Source of the DNA: Arenibacter sp. F26102
GTDB lineage: Bacteria > Bacteroidota > Bacteroidia > Flavobacteriales > Flavobacteriaceae
Assembly: GCF_023015865.1 (NCBI RefSeq)
Contig: NZ_JALKBC010000002.1
Span: forward strand, 124,001 to 188,000
Direction: 5' to 3'
DNA length: 64,000 nt
Below are positions 1-8,814 of the stretch, piece by piece. A model generated the notes under the pieces. The model did not search any database. It was not told the DNA's origin and saw nothing but the letters and a program-made list of their open reading frames with translations. The stretch's first letter is position 1. The number at the start of each line of letters is the position of its first letter. Made by a program: the position numbers and the translations under genes.

Positions 1-35
1 TTTGGTTATGGCCATAGAATTTATATTTTTGAGCT

Positions 36-1058
36 ATGGGATTGTTTAGACGCCGAGACCCCTTACAGATTATTGTTTTTCAATCCTATGGCTCCAACAC
101 GCAATTATACGTCAAGGGGCGTGCCCTTGAGGATGAAAATATAGATCTTACAAAAAAGAACTTTATCCACCTTTTGATTAATTCTTGGAAACGTTTCGAG
201 ACAGATGTTATTGGGAATTGCCCTTTAATATTGAAGCTTCCCAATGGCGTTGTTCATGAGTTTAAAACAGATGGGGAAGGCTATTTTTTACTGTCCTTGG
301 GTAAAACCGATCTGGAATTTATGTGTAATGAGGAAGGGTGGTTGGCATTTGAGGTTTCCTATGGCGAAAAATATATAAAAAGAAGTATCCAACTTGAAAA
401 TCGATTTCCAGGTGAAATGTTGATTCCTTCTCCGGATTCAGATTTTGGGGTTATTAGTGATATTGATGATACTATTCTGCAAACTGGGATGGTGTCCTTA
501 TTGAAATGGCGGGTTTTGTACAACACTTTCTTAAAAACTCCTGAAAGAAGGATTCCTTTGGCCGGGGCGCCGGAATTCTATCACTTGTTGCATAGGGGGG
601 CTTCAGGACAAAAATCGAACCCTATTTTTTACGTAAGTAACAGTCCTTGGAACTTATATCTATATCTGGAATTTTTTTTAAGGAGTAATAATTTTCCAAA
701 AGGTCCCATTTTACTGCGAAGCCTTAGTGCTTTTTTTAGAAGAAACAAGTTGCAAGGGCCGGACGATCGCCCGCATAAAATCAACGAAATTTTAAATATT
801 CTAAAAACCTATCCAGCACTTTCCTTTGTGCTTATTGGAGATAGTGGTGAGAAAGATGCCGATATCTATTTGGAAATTGCCAAAATGTTTCCGGATAGGA
901 TCGAGGCTATTTATCTACGCAGTGTTAAGCATAAAAAGAAAATGTTAAGGGTAACGGGACTATTCAGGGAGTATAAGGCCATACCGGTACTTTTGGTGGA
1001 GGATAGTGATCAAGCCATACAACATGCTAGGGCAAATGGATTGATTATGTTGAAATAA
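36..1058 (+). CDS. App1-family phosphatase domain protein (DUF2183)
   Basis: This 340-residue protein resembles the App1 phosphatidate-phosphatase catalytic domain, a HAD-fold family. A DIDDTI motif at about residue 142 fits the HAD DxDxT nucleophile motif. FYVSNSPWNLY (about 205) and VLIGDSGEKDADIY (about 270) match the later conserved App1 motifs. The first 120 residues are a beta-rich region without a clear signal peptide, so a cytoplasmic location is likely. The ATG at 36 gives a natural family length. It converges on the downstream kinase gene. The substrate is not certain: family members act on phosphatidate or other phospho-lipids, and bacterial ones are largely uncharacterised. Confidence 0.8.
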   Translation: MGLFRRRDPLQIIVFQSYGSNTQLYVKGRALEDENIDLTKKNFIHLLINSWKRFETDVIGNCPLILKLPNGVVHEFKTDGEGYFLLSLGKTDLEFMCNEEGWLAFEVSYGEKYIKRSIQLENRFPGEMLIPSPDSDFGVISDIDDTILQTGMVSLLKWRVLYNTFLKTPERRIPLAGAPEFYHLLHRGASGQKSNPIFYVSNSPWNLYLYLEFFLRSNNFPKGPILLRSLSAFFRRNKLQGPDDRPHKINEILNILKTYPALSFVLIGDSGEKDADIYLEIAKMFPDRIEAIYLRSVKHKKKMLRVTGLFREYKAIPVLLVEDSDQAIQHARANGLIMLK

Positions 1059-1085
1059 GCTTTTTCTCTTGTTATAAAGTACCTT

Positions 1086-1123
1086 CTTCTACATTCAACA
1101 AATATTTATTCCTAATGTAGAGG
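1086..1123. terminator. Hairpin between convergent genes
   Basis: CTTCTACATT (1086-1095) pairs with AATGTAGAGG (1114-1123) over 10 bp with one G-T wobble. It lies between two convergent genes. A strong T-run is missing on either side, so it is only a weak bidirectional terminator candidate. Confidence 0.4.
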
Positions 1124-1137
1124 AGCAGTGTTCAGGT

Positions 1138-1752
1138 TTAAAATAAGCCGTTGATCTCGGCATCTATTTTATTGATTACCAATCCTAAATCTTCAGGTTC
1201 GTCCACAAAATTAAGTTTGTCAACATCTATGACCAGGAGATTGCCCTTCCCGTAACTTTGAGCCCATGCCTCATACCGCTCGTTCAATCTACTTAAGTAG
1301 TCTATGGAAATGCTATTCTCGTATTCACGTCCGCGTTTGTGAATTTGATTTACCAAATTGGGAATGGAACTTCTTAAATAAATTAATAAGTCTGGTGGTT
1401 GTACCAAAGTTTCCATTAATTCAAAAAGACTGGTATAATTGTTAAAATCCCTATTCGTCATTAAACCCATGGCATGGAGGTTTGGCGCAAAAATATGTGC
1501 ATCCTCGTAGATGGTACGATCTTGGATAGTGTCCTTACCACTTTTCCTGATCTGTAATATTTGTCTATATCTATTATTTAAAAAGTAAATCTGGAGATTA
1601 AAGCTCCATCTTTCCATTTGATTGTAAAAGTCGTCCAGATACGGATTGTCAACTACATCTTCAAATTGGGCCTCCCATTGGTAGTGTTTGGATAATAATC
1701 TTGTCAAGGTGGTTTTGCCAGCCCCAATATTTCCTGCAACGGCGATATGCAT
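1138..1752 (-). CDS. Deoxynucleoside kinase (dGK/dCK family)
   Basis: This 204-residue protein phosphorylates a deoxynucleoside using ATP in nucleotide salvage. The P-loop GNIGAGKT is at residues 7-14. DRTIYEDAHIF matches the family DR(S/T)xxED motif, and a basic RxxxRxxEY-like lid (HKRGREYE) sits in the C-terminal half. I chose the ATG at 1752 because it puts the P-loop at the usual distance. An upstream in-frame ATG at 1785 would only add a non-conserved 11-residue extension. The gene is divergent from the GLPGLI gene. Substrate (dG, dA or dC) cannot be told from sequence alone. Confidence 0.88.
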   Translation of the reverse strand: MHIAVAGNIGAGKTTLTRLLSKHYQWEAQFEDVVDNPYLDDFYNQMERWSFNLQIYFLNNRYRQILQIRKSGKDTIQDRTIYEDAHIFAPNLHAMGLMTNRDFNNYTSLFELMETLVQPPDLLIYLRSSIPNLVNQIHKRGREYENSISIDYLSRLNERYEAWAQSYGKGNLLVIDVDKLNFVDEPEDLGLVINKIDAEINGLF

Positions 1753-1950
1753 AGATTGTGTAATTATGGTTAGTGTTATGCGCACTTATAAATAAGTGGT
1801 ACAATATACAAGATATCGGGTGCATGTTAAAATCTTTGTGAGAATATCCGATAAAAAACTTATGTAAAAGGATAATTGTATTTTTTATTGATTTCGGATT
1901 AAACCAAATCAAATTGTTGCAGTCTTAAGCTTGATATAAAACGTAAAATA

Positions 1951-2787
1951 ATGAAAAGTTTCTATTTTTTCTCCTTGATGCTATTAGTTTCACACATTGG
2001 AATTTATGCTCAAGATTTTCAGGGCGAAGCCACCTACTTTAGCAAGACCACCGTAAATATGGATTTTGAAGGCAGGCAAATCCCGGAGGATAGAAAAAAG
2101 GAAATAATGCAAAGGATGAAGGAAGCTAATGAGAAGACCTATATTTTAACCTTTGATAAATCCACATCGATCTATAAGGAAGAGGAAAGATTGGAGCAAC
2201 CAGGTAACGACAGGGGAGGTAGACGATTTGGAATGATGTCGGGAGCCGGTGGCGATTATTACAAAGATGTGAAAGAAGGTAGGTATTTAGTTAAAAATGA
2301 ACTTTTTGGAAAGATTTTTTTGGTCGATGATCAATTGCCAAAATTGGACTGGAAACTTGGAGGAGAGTCAAAACAGATTGGAAATTATACAGCCTTTAAA
2401 GCTACGGCGACCAAGACTATAAAGAGACCTAATATGCGGGCAATTTTTCGTAGGGGAGGGGGCAATAATGAAAATAAGGAATCCGAATTTACAGAAAAGG
2501 AAATCGAGGTTACAGCTTGGTATGCTCCGGATGTTCCTGTGAATCAAGGTCCTGGTGAGTATTGGGGGCTTCCTGGCCTTATTCTGGAAGTAAAGGATGA
2601 TATTACGGTTATACTTTGTACAAAATTAGTACTCAATCCTACGGAGAGGAAAGAGATAAAGGCTCCCAGTAAAGGGAAGACGGTTACCCAAGAAGAATAT
2701 GATAAAATTTCCAAGGAAAAGATGGCGGAGATGAGTCAGAATTTCCGTCGCGGTGGTGGTAATAGAGGCGGAGGTGGAAGGCCTTAA
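1951..2787 (+). CDS. GLPGLI family secreted protein
   Basis: This 278-residue protein has an N-terminal signal peptide ending near IYAQ and the defining motif GEYWGLPGLILEV at about residue 202. GLPGLI proteins are Bacteroidota exported proteins of unknown function that usually sit beside a large outer-membrane barrel gene, as here (56 bp to the next start). The C-terminus is Gly/Arg-rich (RRGGGNRGGGGRP), and a second RRGGG stretch lies near residue 170. These low-complexity glycine-arginine segments are unusual for an exported protein. The pair is probably co-transcribed. Confidence 0.85.
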   Translation: MKSFYFFSLMLLVSHIGIYAQDFQGEATYFSKTTVNMDFEGRQIPEDRKKEIMQRMKEANEKTYILTFDKSTSIYKEEERLEQPGNDRGGRRFGMMSGAGGDYYKDVKEGRYLVKNELFGKIFLVDDQLPKLDWKLGGESKQIGNYTAFKATATKTIKRPNMRAIFRRGGGNNENKESEFTEKEIEVTAWYAPDVPVNQGPGEYWGLPGLILEVKDDITVILCTKLVLNPTERKEIKAPSKGKTVTQEEYDKISKEKMAEMSQNFRRGGGNRGGGGRP

Positions 2788-2843
2788 TAAACTGTTAGAC
2801 TTTTTTTTACAATCAATCATTTTGGTGTTTTAATTTTTTATAG

Positions 2844-5531
2844 ATGTACAATAAGAATTTTTATTTGGTACTAGTAGCTTTTTTTGCGCTATCGGCAGCT
2901 TTTGGCCAAGAAATTACCCTAACGGGAACAGTTAAGGATTCTATAGGAGTGGGAATCGATATGGCTAATGTTATTGCGATAAATACGGAAACCAAGGCGC
3001 TGGAATCTTATGGTATTACGAATCATAGTGGATTGTACAAATTAAATTTAAAATCGGGTGCAAAATTTGATGTTCGTGTTAGTTATTTGGGTTTTAAGAC
3101 GGAGGAATTCTCTTTTACGGCACCTACGAACAATGTTAATAAAGATATTGTTCTACGTGAACAAACCAATCAACTGGATGAGGTAGAGGTAACGTATGAG
3201 ATGCCTATATCGGTCAAGGGAGATACCATAGTATACGACACGGATTCCTTTGTAACCGGTACCGAAAAGAAGCTAAAGGATGTGCTGGCCAATCTGCCCG
3301 GGGTGGAAATAAATGATGATGGGCAAATAGAGGTAGAAGGTAAAAGGGTTACCAAGGTAATGGTAGAGGGCAAAGATTTTTTTGACGGGGATTCCAAATT
3401 GGCAGCCGAAAATATTCCGGCCAATGCATTGGATAAAATAGAAGTGCTGAGAAATTTTAATGAAGTAACCCAAATGAAGGGCCTTACCAATGATACGGAC
3501 AATGTGGCCCTAAATATAAAACTCAAGGAAGGAAAAAAGAGGTTCTGGTTTGGCGAAATTACGGCAGGCTATGGTACCAATGATAGTTATTTGGCCCATC
3601 CAAAACTGTTTTATTACAGTCCTGATTATAGTATTAACATTATTACAGATTTAAATAATATAGGGGAAGCTCCCTTTAATAGAAGGGATTACCAGAGTTT
3701 TACCGGAGGATTTAGAAACTTGGGCAGCACAAGTGGAAGTTCAATAGATATTGGTGGCGATGGTTTGGGACTTTCCAGTCTACAAAATAATAGGGCCAAG
3801 AATATTAATACCAAGTTTGCTGCTGTCAACTTTAGTTACTCTCCCAAAGAAAATTGGGATTTAAGTGGGTTTGGTATTTATTCCTATACAGGGACCTTGA
3901 TGGAAAACCAAACACGAAGAGTATACATTTCCTCCAACGAGACGGAAGATGCTACTACGGCAACAGATCAAACCGCTCATTTGGGATTGGCGAAATTTAG
4001 TTCCATGTACAAGCCTAATGATAGGTTCCAATTTGATTACGATGTACTTTTAAAGAAGTCGGATGACTATGAAGTGGAAAATGTGCTTTCCATTTCCAAT
4101 ATTACGGATGAAATTACGGAAACTAAGAAACAAAAGCCTATTTCGGTTAGTCAGAATGCCAATATTTATTATACCTCATTAAATGCAAAGAATATCATCG
4201 CTTTTGAGGCCCAACATATTTATCAGGATGAGGATCCCTTTTATAATGCCATAAGAGATAATTTTGCATTTACGGATTTATTTCCTGTAGATGAGGGTCA
4301 GAATATTTATAACCTAAACCAAGGTAAAAATACTATAACCAACAAGGTGGACGCCAAGGTGGACTACTATTTGGTTACGGGTATGAAAAGTAATTTGAAC
4401 TTTACCTTGGGGACCACACAGAGTCGTCAAAATTTCGATTCGGATATTTTCCAAATATTGGATGGCGGAGAAAGTTTGAATTTTACCGATGACGAATTTA
4501 ACAATGACGTTACCTATAATGTTTCGGATTTGTATTTGGGATTTCATTACAAGGTAATTGCTGGGATTTTCACCTTTAATCCTGGAGCTACATTGCATCA
4601 ATACGGAACTAAAAACACCCAGTTGGGGACTACCGTGGAGGATAATCTAACGGCTTTGCTGCCCGATCTATATATTAACGCACAACTCAAAAAATCAGAA
4701 AACATTCGATTTAATTATAGGGTTTCAAGATCTTTTACGGATGTTAATAATTTCGCAGAAGCATATGTTCTCAATAACTATAATTCAGTTTATTCTGGAA
4801 ATAGGGACCTGGAAAGCGCTTTAAACCATAATTTATCCTTGAATTTTTTTAGTTTCAATATGTTTAATTTCACCAACATCTTCGGTAATGTTACTTATAC
4901 CAAGCGCATAGATGCTCTTAAAAGTTCCTCGGAAATAATTGGAATTAATAGGATAGGAACCACTATAAACTCAAATTTGGAAGATGAATCCCTAAGTGCC
5001 AATGGGAGGTATCAACGGACTTTTGGAAAAATAAAGGCGTCTGTAGGGGCAAATATTTCATGGTCTACCACTAATAATATTGTGGATCTGGAACCGAGAA
5101 AATCGGAATCCTTTACACAAAACTATACGTCTTCCTTGGCAACCAATTTTAGAAATGCCCCCAATTTGGAACTGGGGTATAGGTATTCTGTAAATAACTA
5201 TGATAACGGGGGCCGGGCTACCACTTATTACACTAGCAGACCTTTCGCCAAGTTTGATGCCTCCTTTCTGAAGAGCTTCATATTTACCTTGGATTATGAT
5301 TACTATAAGTACAGTGACAAGGAAAATACCATTGATAATACCTATAGCTTTTTGGAGGGTAATCTATCCTATCAGAAAAAAGATAGTCCATGGGAATTTG
5401 GAATTAAGGGCACAAACCTTTTGGATACATCAACGCTGAACAGGGATAGTACCAATGAGTTGTATTTTACCACTTCGTCTTATTTTATTCAACCACGGTA
5501 TGTCTTGTTTACCGTAAAGTATGATTTATAA
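2844..5531 (+). CDS. Outer-membrane beta-barrel protein, TonB-receptor-like
   Basis: This 895-residue protein has a signal peptide (to about residue 21, AFGQ). A carboxypeptidase-regulatory-like beta-sandwich follows (about 23-105, TGTVKDSIGVGIDMANV). A plug-like region comes next (about 115-230, with LPGVEINDDGQIEVEGKRV), and then a long barrel ends in an aromatic-rich strand. It belongs to the Bacteroidota outer membrane beta-barrel family that accompanies GLPGLI proteins. No classical TonB box was identified. The cargo is unknown. Pairing with the upstream gene suggests the exported GLPGLI protein and the barrel work together at the outer membrane. Confidence 0.85.
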   Translation: MYNKNFYLVLVAFFALSAAFGQEITLTGTVKDSIGVGIDMANVIAINTETKALESYGITNHSGLYKLNLKSGAKFDVRVSYLGFKTEEFSFTAPTNNVNKDIVLREQTNQLDEVEVTYEMPISVKGDTIVYDTDSFVTGTEKKLKDVLANLPGVEINDDGQIEVEGKRVTKVMVEGKDFFDGDSKLAAENIPANALDKIEVLRNFNEVTQMKGLTNDTDNVALNIKLKEGKKRFWFGEITAGYGTNDSYLAHPKLFYYSPDYSINIITDLNNIGEAPFNRRDYQSFTGGFRNLGSTSGSSIDIGGDGLGLSSLQNNRAKNINTKFAAVNFSYSPKENWDLSGFGIYSYTGTLMENQTRRVYISSNETEDATTATDQTAHLGLAKFSSMYKPNDRFQFDYDVLLKKSDDYEVENVLSISNITDEITETKKQKPISVSQNANIYYTSLNAKNIIAFEAQHIYQDEDPFYNAIRDNFAFTDLFPVDEGQNIYNLNQGKNTITNKVDAKVDYYLVTGMKSNLNFTLGTTQSRQNFDSDIFQILDGGESLNFTDDEFNNDVTYNVSDLYLGFHYKVIAGIFTFNPGATLHQYGTKNTQLGTTVEDNLTALLPDLYINAQLKKSENIRFNYRVSRSFTDVNNFAEAYVLNNYNSVYSGNRDLESALNHNLSLNFFSFNMFNFTNIFGNVTYTKRIDALKSSSEIIGINRIGTTINSNLEDESLSANGRYQRTFGKIKASVGANISWSTTNNIVDLEPRKSESFTQNYTSSLATNFRNAPNLELGYRYSVNNYDNGGRATTYYTSRPFAKFDASFLKSFIFTLDYDYYKYSDKENTIDNTYSFLEGNLSYQKKDSPWEFGIKGTNLLDTSTLNRDSTNELYFTTSSYFIQPRYVLFTVKYDL

Positions 5532-5593
5532 GTCGAATCTGCCTCAATTTTAAAATAGTTGTTAAACATTTTTAGATACGTCAAGAATTCTTG

Positions 5594-5601
5594 TACTTTT
5601 G
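5594..5601 (+). promoter_or_regulatory. metK promoter -7 element
   Basis: TACTTTTG fits the Bacteroidota -7 consensus TAnnTTTG exactly. It lies 14 nt upstream of the SAM-II aptamer, so the transcript would begin just before the aptamer. No clear TTG was found at the expected -33 spacing. Confidence 0.6.
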
Positions 5602-5615
5602 TACGCTAAAATATC

Positions 5616-5685
5616 GAGGAAGGATTTGACTGATTGCAACCTCAAGTGCTGAAATAGGTTCGGCATAACAAAATGCTAAAGCAGT
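5616..5685 (+). promoter_or_regulatory. SAM-II riboswitch aptamer upstream of metK
   Basis: Core segments match the SAM-II (SAM_alpha) class in order: P1 GAGG (5616-5619) with CCTC (5640-5643); a loop carrying GATTTGAC and ATTGCAA; a GTGCTGAAA segment; then ATGCTAAAG (5673-5681). The pseudoknot pairs ACTG (5629-5632) with CAGT (5682-5685), which corresponds to the CC/GG pairing of characterised SAM-II RNAs with changed bases. Extra nucleotides between GTGCTGAAA and GCTAAA can form GCTGAA/TTCGGC. It lies about 95 nt before metK, encoding SAM synthetase, a logical target for SAM feedback. The class assignment comes from remembered consensus, not a covariance-model search. Confidence 0.75.
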
Positions 5686-5752
5686 TTATGTTGTTTACGC
5701 TTTATATGAGCAGTAACATCCACTCTTCTTTAGTATGCTTCGTCAAATTCTT
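5686..5752 (+). promoter_or_regulatory. Putative expression platform of the metK riboswitch
   Basis: The downstream strand is complementary to two conserved aptamer parts. GTCAAATTCTT (5742-5752) can pair with AAGGATTTGAC (5620-5630) over 11 positions including one G-T. CTTTAGTAT (5728-5736) can pair with ATGCTAAAG (5673-5681) over 9 including one G-T. Between them ATGTTGTT can pair with AGTAACAT. These helices exclude the SAM-II fold, so the region looks like an alternative-structure switch. No T-run terminator is seen. The pairing ends 26 nt before the metK start, which favours translational control or an mRNA stability effect. Confidence 0.55.
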
Positions 5753-5778
5753 ATTAATTTTTTATTTAGAAAGGATTT

Positions 5779-7035
5779 ATGGCATATTTATTTACATCAG
5801 AATCGGTTAGTGAAGGACATCCAGATAAGATAGCGGATCAAATTAGTGATGCGTTATTGGATAATTTTTTGGCTTTTGACTCGGAAAGTAAGGTGGCTTG
5901 TGAAACTTTGGTGACCACAGGTCAAGTTGTTTTGGCCGGGGAAGTTAAGAGTCACACCTATCTTGATGTTCAGCAAATAGCACGCGATGTCATCAACAAG
6001 ATAGGTTATACCAATGGTGATTATAAATTCAGTGGAGATTCTTGCGGCGTAATATCGTTGATCCATGAGCAGTCCAAAGAGATTAACCAAGGGGTGGATC
6101 GTGGTTCAAAGGAAGAACAAGGCGCGGGGGATCAAGGTATGATGTTCGGCTATGCAACCAAGGAAACGGACAATTATATGCCATTGGCCTTGGATATTTC
6201 ACATAAAATATTACAAGTTTTGGCAGATTTGAGAAGGGTGGGCGATGTCATAACCTACCTGAGACCGGATGCCAAGGCACAGGTTACTATAGAGTATTCC
6301 GATGATAATGTACCGCAACGGATAGACACCATTGTAGTATCTACCCAACATGATGAGTTTGATAAGGACGATGAATTAATGTTGGCCAAAATTAAAAAGG
6401 ATATTATCTCTATTCTAATTCCAAGGGTAAAGGAGCAATTGCCGGAGAATATCCAAAAGTTGTTTAATGATACTATAAAATATCATATAAACCCAACAGG
6501 GAAATTTGTAATTGGTGGTCCGCATGGCGATACAGGTTTAACCGGAAGGAAGATTATCGTGGATACCTATGGAGGCAAAGGAGCCCATGGTGGTGGTGCC
6601 TTCAGTGGAAAGGACCCCAGTAAAGTGGATCGTAGTGCAGCTTATGCGGCAAGACATGCCGCCAAAAACCTTGTGGCTGCAGGTGTTGCCGATGAAATGT
6701 TGGTTCAGGTAAGTTACGCCATTGGTGTTGTGGAACCAACTTCAATATTTGTGGATACCTATGGGACTTCAAAAGTTGGTATGAGTGACGGTGAGATTGC
6801 AAAAAAAGTTGCGCAATTGTTTGATATGCGTCCATTTGCCATTGAGGATCGTTTAAAACTTAGAAATCCAATTTATTTGGAAACTGCGGCCTACGGCCAT
6901 ATGGGCAAGGAGCCAATAACCAAGGTCAAAATTTTCCTATCGCCTTATAATGGACGTGTAGAAAAAGAAGTGGAATTATTTACTTGGGAGAAATTGGATG
7001 CCGTTGATTTGGTGAAACAAGCTTTCGATTTATAA
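5779..7035 (+). CDS. metK: S-adenosylmethionine synthetase
   Basis: MetK makes SAM from methionine and ATP in the cytoplasm. At 418 residues it is at the long end of the family. Visible signatures are GHPDK (residues 14-18), [12 protein letters not shown] (from about 115) and [16 protein letters not shown] (about 272). The ATG at 5779 follows a purine-rich AGAAAGGA. A SAM-II-type leader RNA precedes it, which would make this gene SAM-repressed. It starts a 23-kb methionine and sulfur block. Confidence 0.97.
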   Translation: MAYLFTSESVSEGHPDKIADQISDALLDNFLAFDSESKVACETLVTTGQVVLAGEVKSHTYLDVQQIARDVINKIGYTNGDYKFSGDSCGVISLIHEQSKEINQGVDRGSKEEQGAGDQGMMFGYATKETDNYMPLALDISHKILQVLADLRRVGDVITYLRPDAKAQVTIEYSDDNVPQRIDTIVVSTQHDEFDKDDELMLAKIKKDIISILIPRVKEQLPENIQKLFNDTIKYHINPTGKFVIGGPHGDTGLTGRKIIVDTYGGKGAHGGGAFSGKDPSKVDRSAAYAARHAAKNLVAAGVADEMLVQVSYAIGVVEPTSIFVDTYGTSKVGMSDGEIAKKVAQLFDMRPFAIEDRLKLRNPIYLETAAYGHMGKEPITKVKIFLSPYNGRVEKEVELFTWEKLDAVDLVKQAFDL

Positions 7036-7074
7036 TTTTATTGAAAAGATTAGGAAAAAAGAATTTTCCATACC

Positions 7075-7082
7075 TATATTTG
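7075..7082 (+). promoter_or_regulatory. metY leader promoter -7 element
   Basis: TATATTTG fits the TAnnTTTG consensus exactly and lies 30 nt upstream of the SAM-I aptamer. No TTG was found at the expected spacing upstream, so only the -7 element is supported. Confidence 0.5.
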
Positions 7083-7112
7083 CAAACCTAAAGTTCAAAC
7101 ACTTATTGAATT

Positions 7113-7252
7113 GTTATCAAGAAAGGTGGAGGGAATAGACCCTTTGAAGCCTTAGCAACCCTTTGATCTTTTATTAAAGAAGGTGCTAAATTCTACCTAA
7201 ATACTGCTCCAAGGAAAATTGGATTTTTTTTGCAGTATCCATGGCAGATAAC
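7113..7252 (+). promoter_or_regulatory. SAM-I riboswitch (S box) upstream of metY
   Basis: P1 pairs GTTATC (7113-7118) with GATAAC (7247-7252). Between them are the hallmark segments AGAAAGGTGGAGGGA, TGAAGCCTTAGCAACC and AAGGTGCTAAATTCTA. P4 is ATACTGC (7201-7207) with GCAGTAT (7232-7238). All fit the SAM-I class. The rest of the 343-bp gap holds a promoter element upstream and 126 AT-rich nt before metY. The RNA should lower expression of metY and the downstream MetX-AK-HSD fusion when SAM is plentiful. Confidence 0.95.
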
Positions 7253-7257
7253 GCTAA

Positions 7258-7286
7258 CGGTTACTTCTGTAATTGATTTTCTTTTT
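7258..7286 (+). terminator. Possible riboswitch-linked terminator
   Basis: CGGTTAC (7258-7264), a TTCT loop, then GTAATTG (7269-7275) form a 7-bp stem with two wobbles, followed by ATTTTCTTTTT. It begins 6 nt after the SAM-I P1 helix, where an expression platform is expected. The stem is weak and I could not identify a competing antiterminator. Confidence 0.35.
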
Positions 7287-7378
7287 AACTTTTTGATTTT
7301 ATAATATTGCATTGTCCGCATTATTTGTTTTGGCTTTTTATTTTATCTATTTTAATAATATAAAAAAAACAAGAAATC

Positions 7379-8671
7379 ATGAGTACTCAAAAATTTTCAA
7401 CAAACGCTTTGCATGCAGGACATGACACAAAATCAACGGCAGGTACCAGGGCTGTGCCCATTTATCAGAATACCGCCTATGTCTTCAATAATTCTGACCA
7501 TGCGGCCAATCTTTTTAATTTATCAGAACCTGGATTTATTTATACCAGACTTAACAACCCAACAAATGATATACTAGAGCAGCGTTTGGCAGCTTTGGAA
7601 GGTGGTCTTGCAAGTGTAGTTACCGCTTCTGGTACTGCGGCAATTTCAACAGCCTTATTGGTATTGTTGAAAACCGGTGACCATATTGTTGCTTCCAGTA
7701 GTCTTTATGGAGGTACTTATAATTTATTTGCGGTGACGTTACCTAGATTGGGAATTACAACCACTTTTGTTGAGCCTGGGGACGAAGATAATTTTACCAA
7801 TGCCATTCAAGAAAATACAAGAGCCATTTTCGTGGAATCTTTAGGGAATCCAAAATTGGATGTACTGGACCTAAAAGCGATATCCGGAGTAGCGAAAAAG
7901 GCAAAAATTCCTTTTATAGTAGATAATACGGTGGCTACAAGTGCCTTGGTAAAACCTATTGAACACGGGGCAAATATTGTAATCCATTCCCTTACGAAAT
8001 ATATAAACGGAAATGGTACTTCTATGGGAGGTGTTATTGTTGATGCCGGTACCTTTGATTGGAGTAGCGGGAAATTTCCGGAATTTACAGAGCCATCCGC
8101 AGGATATCATGGATTGGTTTATCACGATGCCTTGGGAGCTGCAGCCTTTATTGCAAAAGTTAGAATAGAAGGTTTAAGAGATCTTGGTGCAGCCTTGAGC
8201 CCGTTTAATGCCTTTCAGATTATTCAAGGTTTGGAAACATTGGAACTGCGTATCAAAAAACATAGTGAAAATGCATTGGAATTGGCAAAATGGTTACAGG
8301 ACAGAAAAGAGGTGGCATGGGTAAACTACCCTGGACTACAAACAAGTCCTTACTATTCCTTGGCAAAGAAATATCTTCCAAACGGTCAAAGTGGAATTGT
8401 GACCTTTGGTGTTAAAGGAGGATATGAGTCGGCGAAAAAAGTTGTTGATGAAACCAAGTTGTTTTCTTTATTGGCCAATATAGGGGACACCAAATCTTTA
8501 ATTATCCACCCAGCAAGTACGACTCACCAACAATTGGATGACAATGCCCAACAAACAACTGGAGTTACAAAAGATTTGATACGTCTTTGTGTAGGTTTGG
8601 AGGATATTGAGGATATAAAGGCAGATTTGGTGCAGGCATTTTCAACCATCGATAAATCTGTATTAGCGTAA
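7379..8671 (+). CDS. metY: O-acetylhomoserine sulfhydrylase (MetY type)
   Basis: This 430-residue PLP enzyme of the Cys/Met metabolism family makes homocysteine from O-acetylhomoserine and sulfide. The PLP lysine is in HSLTKYINGNGTSMGG (about residue 205). NPTNDILEQRLAALEGG (about 60) and SLIIHPASTTHQQL (about 380) are typical of the long MetY subgroup, as is the length near 430, compared with about 390 for MetB/MetZ. A SAM-I riboswitch controls it. The next gene supplies its substrate through the MetX domain. A second sulfhydrylase-like gene (metZ) lies 4.4 kb downstream. Confidence 0.93.
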   Translation: MSTQKFSTNALHAGHDTKSTAGTRAVPIYQNTAYVFNNSDHAANLFNLSEPGFIYTRLNNPTNDILEQRLAALEGGLASVVTASGTAAISTALLVLLKTGDHIVASSSLYGGTYNLFAVTLPRLGITTTFVEPGDEDNFTNAIQENTRAIFVESLGNPKLDVLDLKAISGVAKKAKIPFIVDNTVATSALVKPIEHGANIVIHSLTKYINGNGTSMGGVIVDAGTFDWSSGKFPEFTEPSAGYHGLVYHDALGAAAFIAKVRIEGLRDLGAALSPFNAFQIIQGLETLELRIKKHSENALELAKWLQDRKEVAWVNYPGLQTSPYYSLAKKYLPNGQSGIVTFGVKGGYESAKKVVDETKLFSLLANIGDTKSLIIHPASTTHQQLDDNAQQTTGVTKDLIRLCVGLEDIEDIKADLVQAFSTIDKSVLA

Positions 8672-8708
8672 AAATTATTTTATTTCCATTTATAATTATT
8701 GATAAAGT

Positions 8709-8759
8709 AATGTGGGAGTGTCGTTATATTTTTGATATTAATTTCTGCACTCCCATATT
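8709..8759 (+). terminator. Intergenic stem-loop between metY and the fusion gene
   Basis: AATGTGGGAGTG (8709-8720) pairs with CACTCCCATATT (8748-8759), 12 bp with one G-T and a 27-nt loop. There is no long T-run after it. It could be a partial terminator or RNA-processing site reducing expression of the downstream fusion. Confidence 0.4.
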
Positions 8760-8814
8760 ATTATAAAATCAATGACCGTGTTCTTTCAAGAATAATTATT
8801 AGTACAATCAATTT

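Noticed and set aside
1661..1912. Minus-strand open frame overlapping the kinase start
   Set aside because: It overlaps the deoxynucleoside kinase in another frame and has no recognisable features.
7253..7378. Second riboswitch-independent promoter before metY
   Set aside because: Unlike metH, no TAnnTTTG with a TTG at 17-23 bp was found in the 126 nt after the aptamer.
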